Shown here in pieces: positions 1-10,053 of a stretch of 64,000 nucleotides of DNA. Below the pieces are notes generated by a model. The model had not been told where the DNA came from, did no database searches, and was given only the letters and a program-made list of their open reading frames with translations. How positions within the stretch are numbered: position 1 is the stretch's first letter; each line of letters begins with the position of its first letter. The translations under genes were made by a program, and so were the position numbers. This stretch comes from Undaria pinnatifida. Its lineage: Eukaryota > Sar > Phaeophyceae > Laminariales > Alariaceae. The DNA lies in NCBI GenBank assembly GCA_012845835.1, contig JABAKD010000005.1, positions 14,191,205-14,255,204 on the forward strand, written 5' to 3'.

Positions 1-309
1 GCGGTGACGCCTGCCTCGACGCACGAGCATCCCGAATAAACATAGCTGCTCCGCCGCTGCTGCCTCTAAAGAGGCACGAATCGTTGATGACCAATCCTAA
101 CGCACCACGTACGACCCAACTCTACCGCCACGCCTAAGCCACGCGGCCACACGCAGCAGCAAGAAGGTATCGCTCATTGAGGGTGAATCCGGCCTTAACC
201 CGCCAGAAAGACCCCCCTACTTGCTACTAGCATGCTACGGCATTCCTCTCAGCATGCCTTGCCGAGGCGGCAAGGAGAACGGAGGAGCTGTATACCAGCA
301 TCGAAGTTA

Positions 310-571
310 TTGTTGTTGTTCTCACGTTAGCTCGCATCATGAAATCCGTGGTCACAGGACAGGTTCCAGTGTTTGGAGCGGAATAATGCCCCAGGGAAAA
401 AAACAAAAACGAAAAGTGGTACACGCATGCTTACATCATAGCTGACGCAATACTCGCCTCAGCTGAAAAAGTGAAAAAAGTTGAAATCGGGAGTCAGCCT
501 AGAACGTGCCCGGTCGATACAGATACATACACCGCACGCCACCCAGAGAAGATGACCACGTCGTATATACC
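310..571 (-). mobile_element. LINE copy C, 3'-terminal half
   Basis: Non-coding 3' end of the LINE that is better preserved at 9245-12525. The plus strand shows a GTT microsatellite (an AAC tail on the element's own strand) and then a block shared with 5671-5960 and 9275-9560, with landmarks such as GGTACACGCAT and GACCACGT. The match stops near 571, where family G sequence starts. In LINE order, the missing continuation appears at 4765-5036, so these two pieces look like one copy split by a later insertion. Confidence 0.7.
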
Positions 572-579
572 ATAAAATA

Positions 580-960
580 TTCATACACTCCAGCAGTGAG
601 ATCGAATTTTTTTTTGTCGAAACACATCCTAAATAAAATCAATACAGATACACTCCTCCATCCAGGTGTGAGATCGAATATTCTGTCGAAAATCATCTTT
701 GCAGCGCTGTGCGTCATGCTCCGATCGCGCGTGTTACTAGTTGATGTTGAAAGTAGTCATTCTGTGCGCGAGTTTATCAAGTGTATCCTGTAGGTCGTAT
801 GACCGGCGAGGAGAGGGCGGAATTTTGTAGGTTTGGGGGCCTGGTTTTAGCAGAGGCGGGGGAGGGAGCAACTTGATCTGTGCGCGCGCAAACTAAAAAT
901 CATTCAAGGGGACAAATCTGACGGCTGTGGAAGGAGAATTCATCAGTTTATACCACCTGC
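580..960 (+). mobile_element. Family G repeat, degenerate copy
   Basis: Two versions of the family tip (ACACTCC...GTGAGATCGAA) stand in tandem at about 583 and 650. They are followed by the family landmarks CTCCGATCGCGCG, a TCAAGTGTATCCTGTAGGTCG-like block, a G-rich stretch, and a GGGGACAAATCTGACGGCTG-like block. The family has no coding capacity. The copy begins directly where LINE copy C is interrupted. Confidence 0.6.
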
Positions 961-1041
961 TTGGTGTTGTTTATTATTGAATCATATTTTGTGGTAGGTG
1001 TCGTATGCAGGTGTGGTAAATGATGTATACGTGGTGTGTTA

Positions 1042-1930
1042 TATTTTTAAAAATGAAAATACACTCCAGCTGTGAGATCGAAGATTTCGTCGAATCTCAT
1101 ATTTGCAAGCTGTGTGTGATACTCCGATCGCGCGCATTACGAGTTGTGTGTCCTCATTAAGGATATAGGTCGGCGACTCCCCTTTCAACTACAGTGTAGC
1201 TATCAGGGTCAACAGGGTGATTTTAGTCAGTCTGTGCGGGGAAACTATAAAACCCGTTTCTGAGGGGGACAAAATCTGACAGCTGTGGAGGGAAATGTAT
1301 CCTTTTATCAAGTGAATCTTGTAAGTCGAATATCCGTGAGGGGGGGGGGCGGAGTTTTGAAGGACGTGGGGGCCTGGTTTTGATCAAAAGCGAGCCGGTT
1401 TGGAGGAGGGGGGAAGAGGGGGGGGGGTATATATGATGAACTGGTGCATTTTTTTTTTTCTTTTTCCCAAAACCTTGATATATCCCCTTAAAGGACTTAT
1501 AGCCTTACGCACAAATTGCCCGCCTGTCCGCCCCCCTCCAGCCCCCCCCCCCCCCACCCCTTCCAACCCCGCGCGCTTTTGATCAAAGCCAGGCGCCCAC
1601 GATGTTCAAACCTCCGCCCTCCCTTCACCGGTTGTTCGACTTACCGGATTCACTTGATAAACGGATACATCTCCTTCCACAGCTGTCAGATTTTGTCCCC
1701 CTCATAAATGGGTTTATTTGTTTCCGCGCACGAAATCACTAACATGACCCCGCTGACCCTGATAGCTACACTGTAGGTGCAAGGGGAGTCCCCGACCTAT
1801 GTCCTTAATGAGGACACACAACCCGTACTACGCGCGATCGGAGTATCACACACAGCTTGCAAAAATGAGTTTCGGCAAAATCTTCGATCTCACAGCTGGA
1901 CGGAGTGTATTTTCATTTTTATATTATATC
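1042..1930. mobile_element. Family G palindromic (foldback) element with 9-bp target duplication
   Basis: Two family G arms of about 0.4 kb lie in opposite orientation (about 1050-1430 forward, about 1510-1925 reverse). They are separated by a short loop containing a T run. The arms share AATACACTCCAGCTGTGAGA, CTCCGATCGCGCG, GTCCTCATTAAGGATATAGG, TACAGTGTAGCTATCAGGG and CTGACAGCTGTGGA. The unit is flanked on both sides by GGTGTGTTA (1033-1041 and 1931-1939). A 9-bp duplication with long inverted repeats is typical of non-autonomous Mutator-like or foldback elements. Short open frames inside it are by-products of the repeat. Confidence 0.75.
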
Positions 1931-2139
1931 GGTGTGTTAGTGTACATGGGTCCCAAGATAGAACATTCGATTTACACGTGTAGCCATGTAGCTACAATGG
2001 TTTTCACCGTGAAGATGTGGGGCTCTGAGGTCGTCAGTTCTAAGACAGAGATACAGGTTACAAATACAGCAAGCGAGGTGATGTGGTCGTGCAATATCAC
2101 CACCATTGCACACGAGGGGGAGAAGTGCAAATCGTAAGT

Positions 2140-2760
2140 GTTTTGAGAGGAAATCTTAATGTGCCCGCCCTCATTTCCGTAACTGCGTTGGGCATATACA
2201 ACCTTGTGTGGTAGACGTTGTCAGGCGATCATGCAGACGGCAGGTAGGCACGAAATGTACCCTGCATAAAAGGTTGGTAGAGCGGTCTACCGAAATTTCA
2301 ACATATCTGCCTGAACTTCCTTTGCACATCAGTATTATCTAATGTACGATTATACGCCCTCTTCTTCCCCCCATGTCGTCAAAGACATTGTGGTCCTGTA
2401 GATGCCGCGTCCACGTCTGTCTGGTGCTCGTGTTAGTTGTGTTCGCGAAAACTGCCCTTGCGTGTGGTGAATGATTGCTGAGAGGTGTTCCTTTCCTATA
2501 CATCAAACCAGGTATCATAATAATATGTCAACGCAACCGCTTTCTTCAAAATGACAAAAAAATTATTCACACACCTCATACATACATGCGAGACGCGGCC
2601 CGGACATTACTCAGTATACCGAAGGTCAAGATGAGGTTATGGAGTAGCGCACTCGGTTTACACTACCGCTCCTCACTTTACCTAAGACACTACGGGCATG
2701 CGTTCGACCCAGTTCGGCCACGGTTTTTGCTGAAGGTCAGGACAGATGAAATCACACAAC
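2140..2760. other. No supported gene
   Basis: Unique-looking sequence. Only short frames without recognisable domains are present. I see no repeats or RNA genes here. Confidence 0.5.
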
Positions 2761-3395
2761 GACGCATTTGAAAGGTCAGGACATAAACCTATTGACCGAC
2801 CATTCCTAGTAAAATGCAAGACCAGAAACAAACAAGTTATGGAAACAAAAACAATTTCAACTTCGGAAAATCACAGCATGAACCTTTTGTGTGAACAATT
2901 TCCATTAAAAGTCGAGACACGAAACGTATTGCCCCACTTTTGATAAGTGCAAGACCAAAAACCAATTGTTGAAACAATTCCATTTGAAAAATCAGAGCAT
3001 CATCCTATTGTGCGAACCATTCCTATTATTAGTTGACCAGACCACACATAGGGAAAATTGAAACATTTACAATTCTTTAATCAGGACAGGAACCTATTAT
3101 TGCCATATATATTTATATGAATATTTAAAATATATATTTGTATGAATAGGACAATGACAATCCCTGTTAATTGGCAAGATCAGAAAAACAAAAAAGTCTG
3201 CGTTCTGCAGATGGACGAAAACTGGTACACAAACGAAAGTGTATGGAGCTTAAGCTTTTTTTACCCGGATCCCCAGGAGGATCAAAAATAAAAAGAAAAA
3301 AGAAAAAAGAAAAACAAATGTTCAAACAATTTCAATTGGAATATCAAAAATGAGCCTATTGTGCGAACCAATTCCATTTAATCGACGTCCGGACG
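2760..3395 (+). repeat. Highly diverged tandem repeat, unit about 110 bp
   Basis: AT-rich sequence in which a module recurs about four times with drift and interruptions. The module contains GCAAGACCAGAAACA, GAAACAATTTC, AAATCAGAGCATG and CCTATTGTGCGAACCATTCC or close variants, starting near 2815, 2950, 3170 and 3315. No coding signal. Confidence 0.5.
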
Positions 3396-4240
3396 ATTTA
3401 TATGCTGAAAATACACTACTTGTTGTGGGTGGGGTCCCGATCCTACTGAAGAAGCAACGCAGCAGTATTATTATTGGAATACCCTGTACAAAAAAGTTGC
3501 AGGAGAAAAATCCAGTAAGTTTACAGTCCCCTTATTCAAACGCTGCAGCAATTCCAATTCATTGGCAGGAATACAATGCATGATGTCTAGACTATGCAAT
3601 TTTGATTGCAATACTTTGTTACGAATCAATTGCCCCAAGTTTTGGCAAGTAATTATGAAAAACATTTTTTTCAGAGCGTCTACTGATGTGGATACAATAG
3701 TTAATTGCGACGTCCATTGCCCAAAACATAAGTAGAAACGGCCTGTCATGACCGTTATGCTAGTCCCGAACTACGGGGTATAGAATATACAAAACACCCA
3801 AGACTTCGTACAATGAATGGACTAGTGTGCGAGTAGCTGTCTGCTACATATCTCCTTATTTCCCTACCCATTCTTGCTATCTTAATGACTGTGTACTGTG
3901 TACTGTGTACTACTGTGCACTGTGCACTATCTGAGCTCCCTAATTGTACGATATTCTTAAAAATAAAATGTACGATATGTATCATACAAGTACTAGCAAC
4001 AATATAATTCACTGTATGGACTATACGAAGTAGTAGTCTATTTTACTCCTATTGTTTATTTTTTTATATAATATGTGTAGAAATCTAATATTTTTCCATA
4101 AATGGACTTGCCTGGATGACTGATTTACAAAGTTGGCTACTTAATGAAATTGAACCACGATCTTTGTCATCGCCAAATTCATGCAAAGGGCCATTGTTGC
4201 GTATGTATTATACGTCTATGCGACCTAAAGCTATTGGAAA
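3395..4240. other. No supported gene
   Basis: AT-rich stretch with a short GTGTACT/GTGCACT microsatellite near 3892-3930. Only short open frames without recognisable domains. Confidence 0.45.
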
Positions 4241-4764
4241 TCCTCTTCCCCCCGCCCTCCCTTCCCCACCCCTCCCCCCCCATCGCTTCAAACATTCCGC
4301 CCTCTCCTCACTGGTTGAACGACTTACAGGATATATATACGTGATAAATTGATACATGCATTCCAAAACCGTCAGACCTACCCCCTTAAATGATTTAAAG
4401 TTTCCGCACTCACAGATTGAGTCGCCACCCCCCCCCCTCCCCCCCCCCCCTCCCGCTTCATCTTGTTCACACCCAGCTCCTCACGCCCCGCTCTTCCATC
4501 ACGGGGTATACGAGTCACAAGATTGACTTGATAAACTGATGCATTTCCTTCCACAGCTCTCAGATTTTGTACCCCTCAGAAACGGATTTTGTAGTTTCCG
4601 CGCACAGATGGATTAACATCACCCTGTTGACCCTGGTACAAGCTACACTGTAGGTGCAAGGGGAGTCGCCGACCTATATCCTGAATGAGAACACGCACCC
4701 GGTAATACGCGCGATCGGAGTATCACACACAGCTTGCAAAGATGAGTTATGACGAATCTTGGAT
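4240..4764 (-). mobile_element. Family G repeat, reverse copy
   Basis: Reverse-complement family G landmarks run from C-rich tracts (4245-4450) through CTTCCACAGCTCTCAGATTT, TACACTGTAGGTGCAAGGGG and GCGCGATCGGAGTATCACAC to a truncated tip near 4764. LINE 3' sequence resumes immediately after it. Its orientation is opposite to the copy at 580, so the two may be the ends of one larger insertion. Confidence 0.65.
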
Positions 4765-5036
4765 CACTACCTATCCGCAGGATAGACACAAGTCAACTAG
4801 AAAATCAAACAGAATAAGAGAAAGAGAAGAAAAGAAAAAAAAGAAGATGAAAATGAAGGAAAAAAAAAATAGAAGAAACGAAATGGAAATATTGAAACCG
4901 AGCAGACAAGAAAATGAAAGAAACGAATGAAGAGGAAAAAACGGGAAAAAAGGAAAAAACCAACGAAAAGCCGACAAGGGGAAGCAAAGAAAAAATAGGA
5001 GTAAACACCGTAGGTACTAGCAGACCATAGGAACCA
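4765..5036 (-). mobile_element. LINE copy C, 5'-truncated remainder
   Basis: Begins with CACTAC and then an AGTCAACTAGAAAA block, followed by a polypurine tract and ACTAGCAGACCATAGGAAC. These are the same blocks found in order at 5975-6150 and 9570-9790. It stops abruptly at about 5036, where the AAC tail of LINE copy A begins. This is the usual 5' truncation of a target-primed insertion. The purine strand makes long open frames on the other strand, which are not genes. Confidence 0.65.
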
Positions 5037-5059
5037 GGTTGTTGTTGTTCTCACATTAT

Positions 5060-5670
5060 TATAAAAAATGAAAATACACTCAAGCTGTGAGATCGAAGAT
5101 TTCGTCGAAACTCATCTTTGCAAGCTGTGTGTGATACTCCGATCGCGCGCATTACGAGTTGTGTGTCCTCATTAAGGATATAGGTCGGCGACTCCCCTTA
5201 CAACTACAGTGTAGCTATCAGGGCCAACAGGGTGATTTTAGTCAGTCTGTGCGCGGAAACTAAAAATCCCGTTTCTGTAGGGGACAAAATCTGACAGCTG
5301 TGAAGGGAAATGTATCCTTTATCAAGTGAATCTTGTAAGTCGAATAACCGGTGAGGGGGGTGGGGCGGAGTTTTGAAGGACGTGGGGGCCTGGTTTTGAT
5401 CAAGAGCGAGCGGGTTTGGAGGAGGGGGGCGGGGGGGGGTAAGGGGGCAATTTGTGCATGTAAGATATAAATCCTTTCAAGGGGATAAATCTGACGGTTT
5501 TGGCACCAGTTTATTATTGGGGGGGGGGGGGGGGGCGTGGGGGGGGGGGGGGGGGGGTTGGGGCGGGGGAGGGGGGGGTTGGGGCGGGTGGGGGGGGGCG
5601 TGTGGGGCAGCTCAATATATGCCTGCAAACTATACATTTTTTTGAGGGGATAAATGTGACGGTTTTGGAA
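5060..5670 (+). mobile_element. Family G element inserted in LINE copy A
   Basis: The copy starts TATAAAAAATGAAAATACAC and ends in three iterations of a short module (ATAAATCCTTTCAAGGGGAT and variants) separated by poly-G. The 7-mer ACATTAT occurs on both sides (5053-5059 and 5671-5677). Removing the element and one 7-mer restores the LINE 3' end seen at 9265-9300, which is strong evidence of insertion. No coding capacity. The G runs at 5519-5606 could form quadruplexes. Confidence 0.75.
5519..5606 (+). repeat. Poly-G tract
   Basis: Nearly pure guanine with occasional T, C or A, inside the family G element. It generates artificial glycine-rich frames on this strand and proline-rich frames on the other. 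It also marks where assembly errors are likely. Confidence 0.9.
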
Positions 5671-6199
5671 ACATTATCTCGCATAGTCAAGCCCGTGGCC
5701 ACAGAACAGGCTCCGGCCACTTTGGCACAGAGGGATACCACAGGGAAAATACACACAAACCAAAGGTTGTACACGCATAGACTTATATCACAACTGACGC
5801 GCAATTGATGCTTCCACCTGAGACATATTGAAGTGAAATCGGTATTCAGCGTACGATGTGCCATGTCCATACTGGTGCCCACGTCTCACTACTCGCGCCT
5901 GGAAAAACCGACGTTACCGCTTGCCACCGAGGAAAGACTACCACGTATATATATTGCACGCAGTACCTTTCACTACGCATACGCACGACAGACGCAAGTC
6001 AACTGGAAAAAAGAAAAAAAAAGAAAAAACAAGATGTTGGAAATGAATGAAAAGAAAATACTTGAGAAGCAAGAGATGACAAGACAAGAAGAAAAAACAA
6101 GGAGAGGAAAAGAGAAAACATAAATGTCATACTAGCAGACCTTAGGAACTGACTAAAGACGGCATTGGGCTCATAGGGGGTATCAAGTGAATCATCATT

Positions 6200-7566
6200 G
6201 GCACTGGGGAGAGAACGCAACATAGCCTAGACGTCAGGGCGTCTTAAACTCCCTAGTGACTGCCATTGGAAGGCCAAAACGTTCAAGACGATGATGGCAA
6301 GACCCAGACTGTAGTCTCTTGGGTATGTCGCCCCCACTCTCCCCTTGCCTTCTTCCCCTCTCGCCCCCCCCCCCGCTCCCCCCCTCCCCCCCCCCCCCCC
6401 TTCCTCTCCCCTCCCCACCTCCCCCCTACTCCTTCCTCCCGGCCGCTTAGAGATGGCGACGGTGGATGGCGCTGCCGCAGCCCTTGCGCGTCGCTCTGCA
6501 GCTTTGCGCCTCTCCGTTTCATGCCCATTCCGCATGAACAACTCCGCTCACTCCCCTACTCGTCGAAACCATCTGCCAGCCTTCTGAGCAGCCTTTCGCC
6601 ACCTATCGAATTTCATTCCAAAGACCGACGTGTCCTCCTTCAGATGAGCCATTCAGTCATGCTCTTGCTCCCCCGACTATCCCTTACCCCCAACAAGCTC
6701 CCCAAACATCACCCTCTCTGTGGCAGACAATCCTCCCACATACGTGCTACGAATTCCGAAAACACTATCCTCCGTTTGCGCACTGTCGCCAATATGCTCT
6801 CGAAAGCTGTCTTGGCAAGCGCGTCAGCGCACGATAGGTTGTGGTCGTCGCGCTTTCCTTTCCGCTATCCGAGGCATCGGAGGAGCATGGAGTGGTGAAC
6901 CCGTCGTAGCCCGTCATAGTCAAGCTTGTTCGGGCTCCACGTCATGCAACCGTAAAGCAGTGTCTCGAACACCCCAGCTTTCAGCAACCGCACCTTCAGC
7001 CGTAAGCACACACCCGGGCAATCATAGACTTCCATCTCGTACCACTGGAAGCACGCCCAGGCCCTCTGAAGACCCCGCGTTATTTCAACGCTAAGGTCTC
7101 CGTCTGCGGTGATAGCCCCGCCCAAGTACACAAACTCGAGGGTTTATTTGTATACCTGGCCGGCTACATTGATTGTGAAGGACAACTTCCCCCCGCCTTC
7201 GGTTTCCACGCACATTATCTCTGTTTTGGCCTCGGAGATCGTAAGCCTGAACGACGAGCACGCAGTCACGATCGCCGTCATCATCCTCTCCAGCCCTTCT
7301 GATGATCGCGATACGATGCTCGCATCGTCCGTGTACAGCATACCCCATATTTTCTGCACCTTCTCCCCCTCCTCCCGCCTCCGCCTTCGACTTTGCCTAT
7401 GAGTGAAGTTGTCTCTTTCTCGCCTTTCTCCTTTCGTTGGAGCTGCATAATGTTGTTCGTGATGGTTGAACCAGCGAGGAAGCGTTTCTCGGCCACACGA
7501 AGTACCGGCGTGAGTAACATGTTGAACAACAGTGGCGTACATGGGTCCTATTGCACAACGATTCAA
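6200..7566 (-). pseudogene. LINE reverse transcriptase, C-terminal part (copy A)
   Basis: Broken frames match the copy B reverse transcriptase. About 7300-7370 carries the catalytic-site remnant LYTDDASIVSRS (usual YADD with A changed to T), then GLERMMTAIVTACS. 6865-7131 carries MYLGGAITADGDLSVEITRG and LLYGCMTWSPNKLDYD, the typical post-polymerase region. Frameshifts separate the pieces and upstream polymerase motifs are missing. No function is expected. Both copies have the same order of motifs followed by a basic, Arg/Lys-rich C-terminus. Confidence 0.75.
6361..6440 (+). repeat. C-rich tract in LINE 3' region
   Basis: Runs of C with occasional T or G. It lies between the reverse-transcriptase C-terminus and the polypurine block, and an equivalent is present at 9968-10022 in copy B. 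On the element's own strand this is a G-run region able to form a quadruplex. Confidence 0.85.
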
Positions 7567-7579
7567 GCGAAGACATAAA

Positions 7580-8200
7580 AAAGTGTGGTGTCGGTGGGAA
7601 TGTTAACATGGGTTCGATGAAAACCCAGCCGGTATATTGGGACAAAACTTTTGCACTCGAAATACATAAGTTTTAAAGTATCCATATTAAATTGCCTAAA
7701 CACAAGCGCTTCAAATCAAAGGTGTCATAACGTAAGATCGAAAGATGAAAAGTGGGATCCCGAAGCCAGACTTTTGTGCCCCAAATTGTAATGATATAAC
7801 TTTGTACCAGGGATCATTTGCCCGTGATATCTCTTTTGATAGAAACGAATTCGGCAATGGCGAACTTTATACCGATCGATGCGCCCGAATACTACAACAA
7901 GGAGTGTTTACAGCAATTTTCAGCGGCGACATCACCACGGTGTTTTTGGACTGCCGTACGTGACGGGATGATGTCGGCTATTGATATGTCAATGAAAACA
8001 AATTGAATACAAAATGTCAAGTGTCTGCACGTGAGCTGTAGGCTCCGCAACACACCTTCCAACTTTGGAGTTACAATATTTCCAACGGTTGCGGAGACGC
8101 TAGCAAGGTCAATGTTGCTTTTGATGCTGGACCCAGCGCTCCCTCGCCGGCGTTTCACAAGTCAGTTTTGCAAATTTCGAACTGAAATGTTTAACGCTAT
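7580..8200. other. No supported gene
   Basis: Unique-looking sequence between LINE copy A and a satellite patch. Frames up to about 90 codons are present on both strands without recognisable domains or coherent splice structure. Confidence 0.45.
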
Positions 8201-8450
8201 GTTATTCAAGAGGTTTGTGGTTTCCGGTGAAGGGTATGGGCATCTTACAGCACTTCAGAAGTTTTGGGTACGGGTTTGGAAGAGTTACCAAATTCGCCGC
8301 AGTTGCGGGTATCGGGGCACGGGCGTATAGAACACACAGACGTTCCTGCTACGGGTATGAATGTCCTACAGAACTGACAGAAGTTCCGGGCAGGGGTATG
8401 GAAGTCTTACAGAACTTAGATAAGTTCCGGTCACGGTTATCAGATCAAAG
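8200..8450 (+). repeat. Satellite patch, about 44-bp family
   Basis: Degenerate units built from AGAAGTTCCGGGTACGGGTA and TCTTACAGAACTT, repeated about five times. The same family forms larger arrays at 15660-16300 and 19290-19710. A G-rich patch (8500-8565) follows. Confidence 0.7.
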
Positions 8451-8689
8451 ATATGTAGGGGCTTGTTATACGCATGGTGCTATGTCTAGGCGATCGTTGG
8501 GGTGGTGGGGAAAGAGGGGGCGTTGGAGGGGGGGGGTTGAGGGGTGGGGGGCGGGGGGCAGAACGAAACCTACGTCATGGATGTAGTTATCTCGTTTGTC
8601 TTGCCTCTCTTCCGATTTGTTATTGGCATATAATGGTATTTTCTCCTCTGATCTGTGGTTCCGTGCCTTTTAGTGCTGCCTGCTAGATA

Positions 8690-9240
8690 CACGAACGCCG
8701 TGGTCACGAACTACGAGGCAGGGAATGTGCAGCAACGGCAAGGTGACCAGGCCATGCACACATTATTCCTGGCTGGAAACCTGTCGGCGCTACAGCAGTA
8801 CACCACATGAAGGTGTAGTAACTGGCGCTGAGCGAATTTATCTCTCTCGGCACTGGCGGCGAAGCCACGTGTATACCGACGGTGTCTGATATGCATACCA
8901 AGAGCGCAGACGGAATACGCACCATAACCAACGGCTGCACACAGTAACGGATTAGAGTGTACGTACCTGGTTCATACGTTGCAGATAACTGTGTCGAATA
9001 TTGGGCCTCCTTGGTGTTCTCTTTGAATCGAGGTGTATTTTGTTGTTGTTTTAAGGTAGGTGTAACGTCCTCTTAAGATTTGCGGCGTCCATACTATTGT
9101 ATACGGTATATTCATTCGTTCGAGATGGTCCACCTGTAACTTCGAGGCGCTCCGTACGAACTGGTCCAGCCAAGACAGGAACAACGTGACACTCGAGTGC
9201 GCTTTCGGAGTACAGTTTTGCCCATTTCAACGGGAATTTT
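8690..9240. other. No supported gene
   Basis: Sequence between the satellite patch and the 3' tail of LINE copy B. Only short frames without recognisable domains; no repeat recognised. Confidence 0.45.
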
Positions 9241-9244
9241 GTGT

Positions 9245-9272
9245 GGTTGTTGTTGTTGTTGTTGTTGTTGTT
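9245..9272 (+). repeat. GTT microsatellite, LINE 3' tail
   Basis: About nine GTT units on the plus strand, which are AAC units at the 3' end of LINE copy B. Equivalent shorter tails close the other two copies (5037-5048 and about 310-321). A simple-repeat tail in place of poly-A is common in some LINE clades. Confidence 0.85.
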
Positions 9273-10053
9273 TTTCACACATTTACTCGCATAATCAAGT
9301 CCGTGGTCACAGCACAGACTCCAGTCATTGTGGAGTTGAGGAATAACCCAGGGAAAAACACAAACGACCCAAGGTGGTACACGCATATATCACAGCTGAC
9401 GCAATTCATGCCTCCACCAGAAACACATATAATTTGATATCGGGGGTCCGCCTACGATGTGCCAGGTCCATACTGGTGCATACGTCTAAATACTTGCGCC
9501 GGGTAAAAACAACCATACCGCTTGCCACCCAAGAAAGATTACCACGTGCATATTGCACGTATTATCCATCACTACGGATTGACACAACACACGCAAGTCA
9601 GTTAGAAAAAAAAACAAATATGAGAAAGGAAAATACAGGTAAAAGAAAGAAATGAAAAGACGAGAAAGCGAAAAAACGAAAAAGGAAAGGAAAGAAGAGA
9701 CGGGACAAAAAACCACAAGACGAAAAGAGAAAGCAAGGAAAAAAAATATGAAAAAAAAATGTCATACCATCCAACAGACCCGAGGAACTGACTAAAGACG
9801 GTATTGGTCTCATGGAGGGTATCAAGCGCATCATCAATAACACTGGAGAGAAAACGCAACATGGCGAAGACGTCAGGGCGGTCTTACGGTATCTGGTGAC
9901 GGCCATTGGAGGCCCACATTTTTCAAGACGATGATGGCCAGACCCAGACTTCAGTTCCTTGGGCATGACCCCCCGCCCCCTCCTTTTCCTTCCCTCTCCC
10001 GTCCCACTCCACCCCCCCCCCAGGCCGCTTGAGGTGCCGATGGTGGATGGCGC

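Larger units (their letters stand above)
5037..7535 (-). mobile_element. LINE copy A, 5'-truncated, interrupted by a family G element
   Basis: From the 3' end: AAC tail (5037-5048), a family G insertion (5060-5670), conserved 3' region (5671-5990), polypurine tract (6000-6120), the CTAGCAGACCTTAGGAACTG block, a C-rich tract (6361-6440), and then decayed reverse-transcriptase coding sequence up to about 7535. Similarity to copy B ends there, next to unrelated sequence. The endonuclease and the N-terminal part of the reverse transcriptase are absent, so this copy is dead. Confidence 0.8.

Noticed and set aside
4771-5054. Phe/Ser-rich 'membrane proteins' on the minus strand
   Set aside because: Antisense reading of the LINE polypurine tract; the same artefact recurs at 5999-6223 and 9486-9966.
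5260-5882. Gly-rich and Pro-rich frames
   Set aside because: Caused by the poly-G tract of a family G element.
6266-6898. 210-codon plus-strand frame
   Set aside because: Lies antisense to the decayed LINE reverse transcriptase and includes a poly-C tract; no domain.
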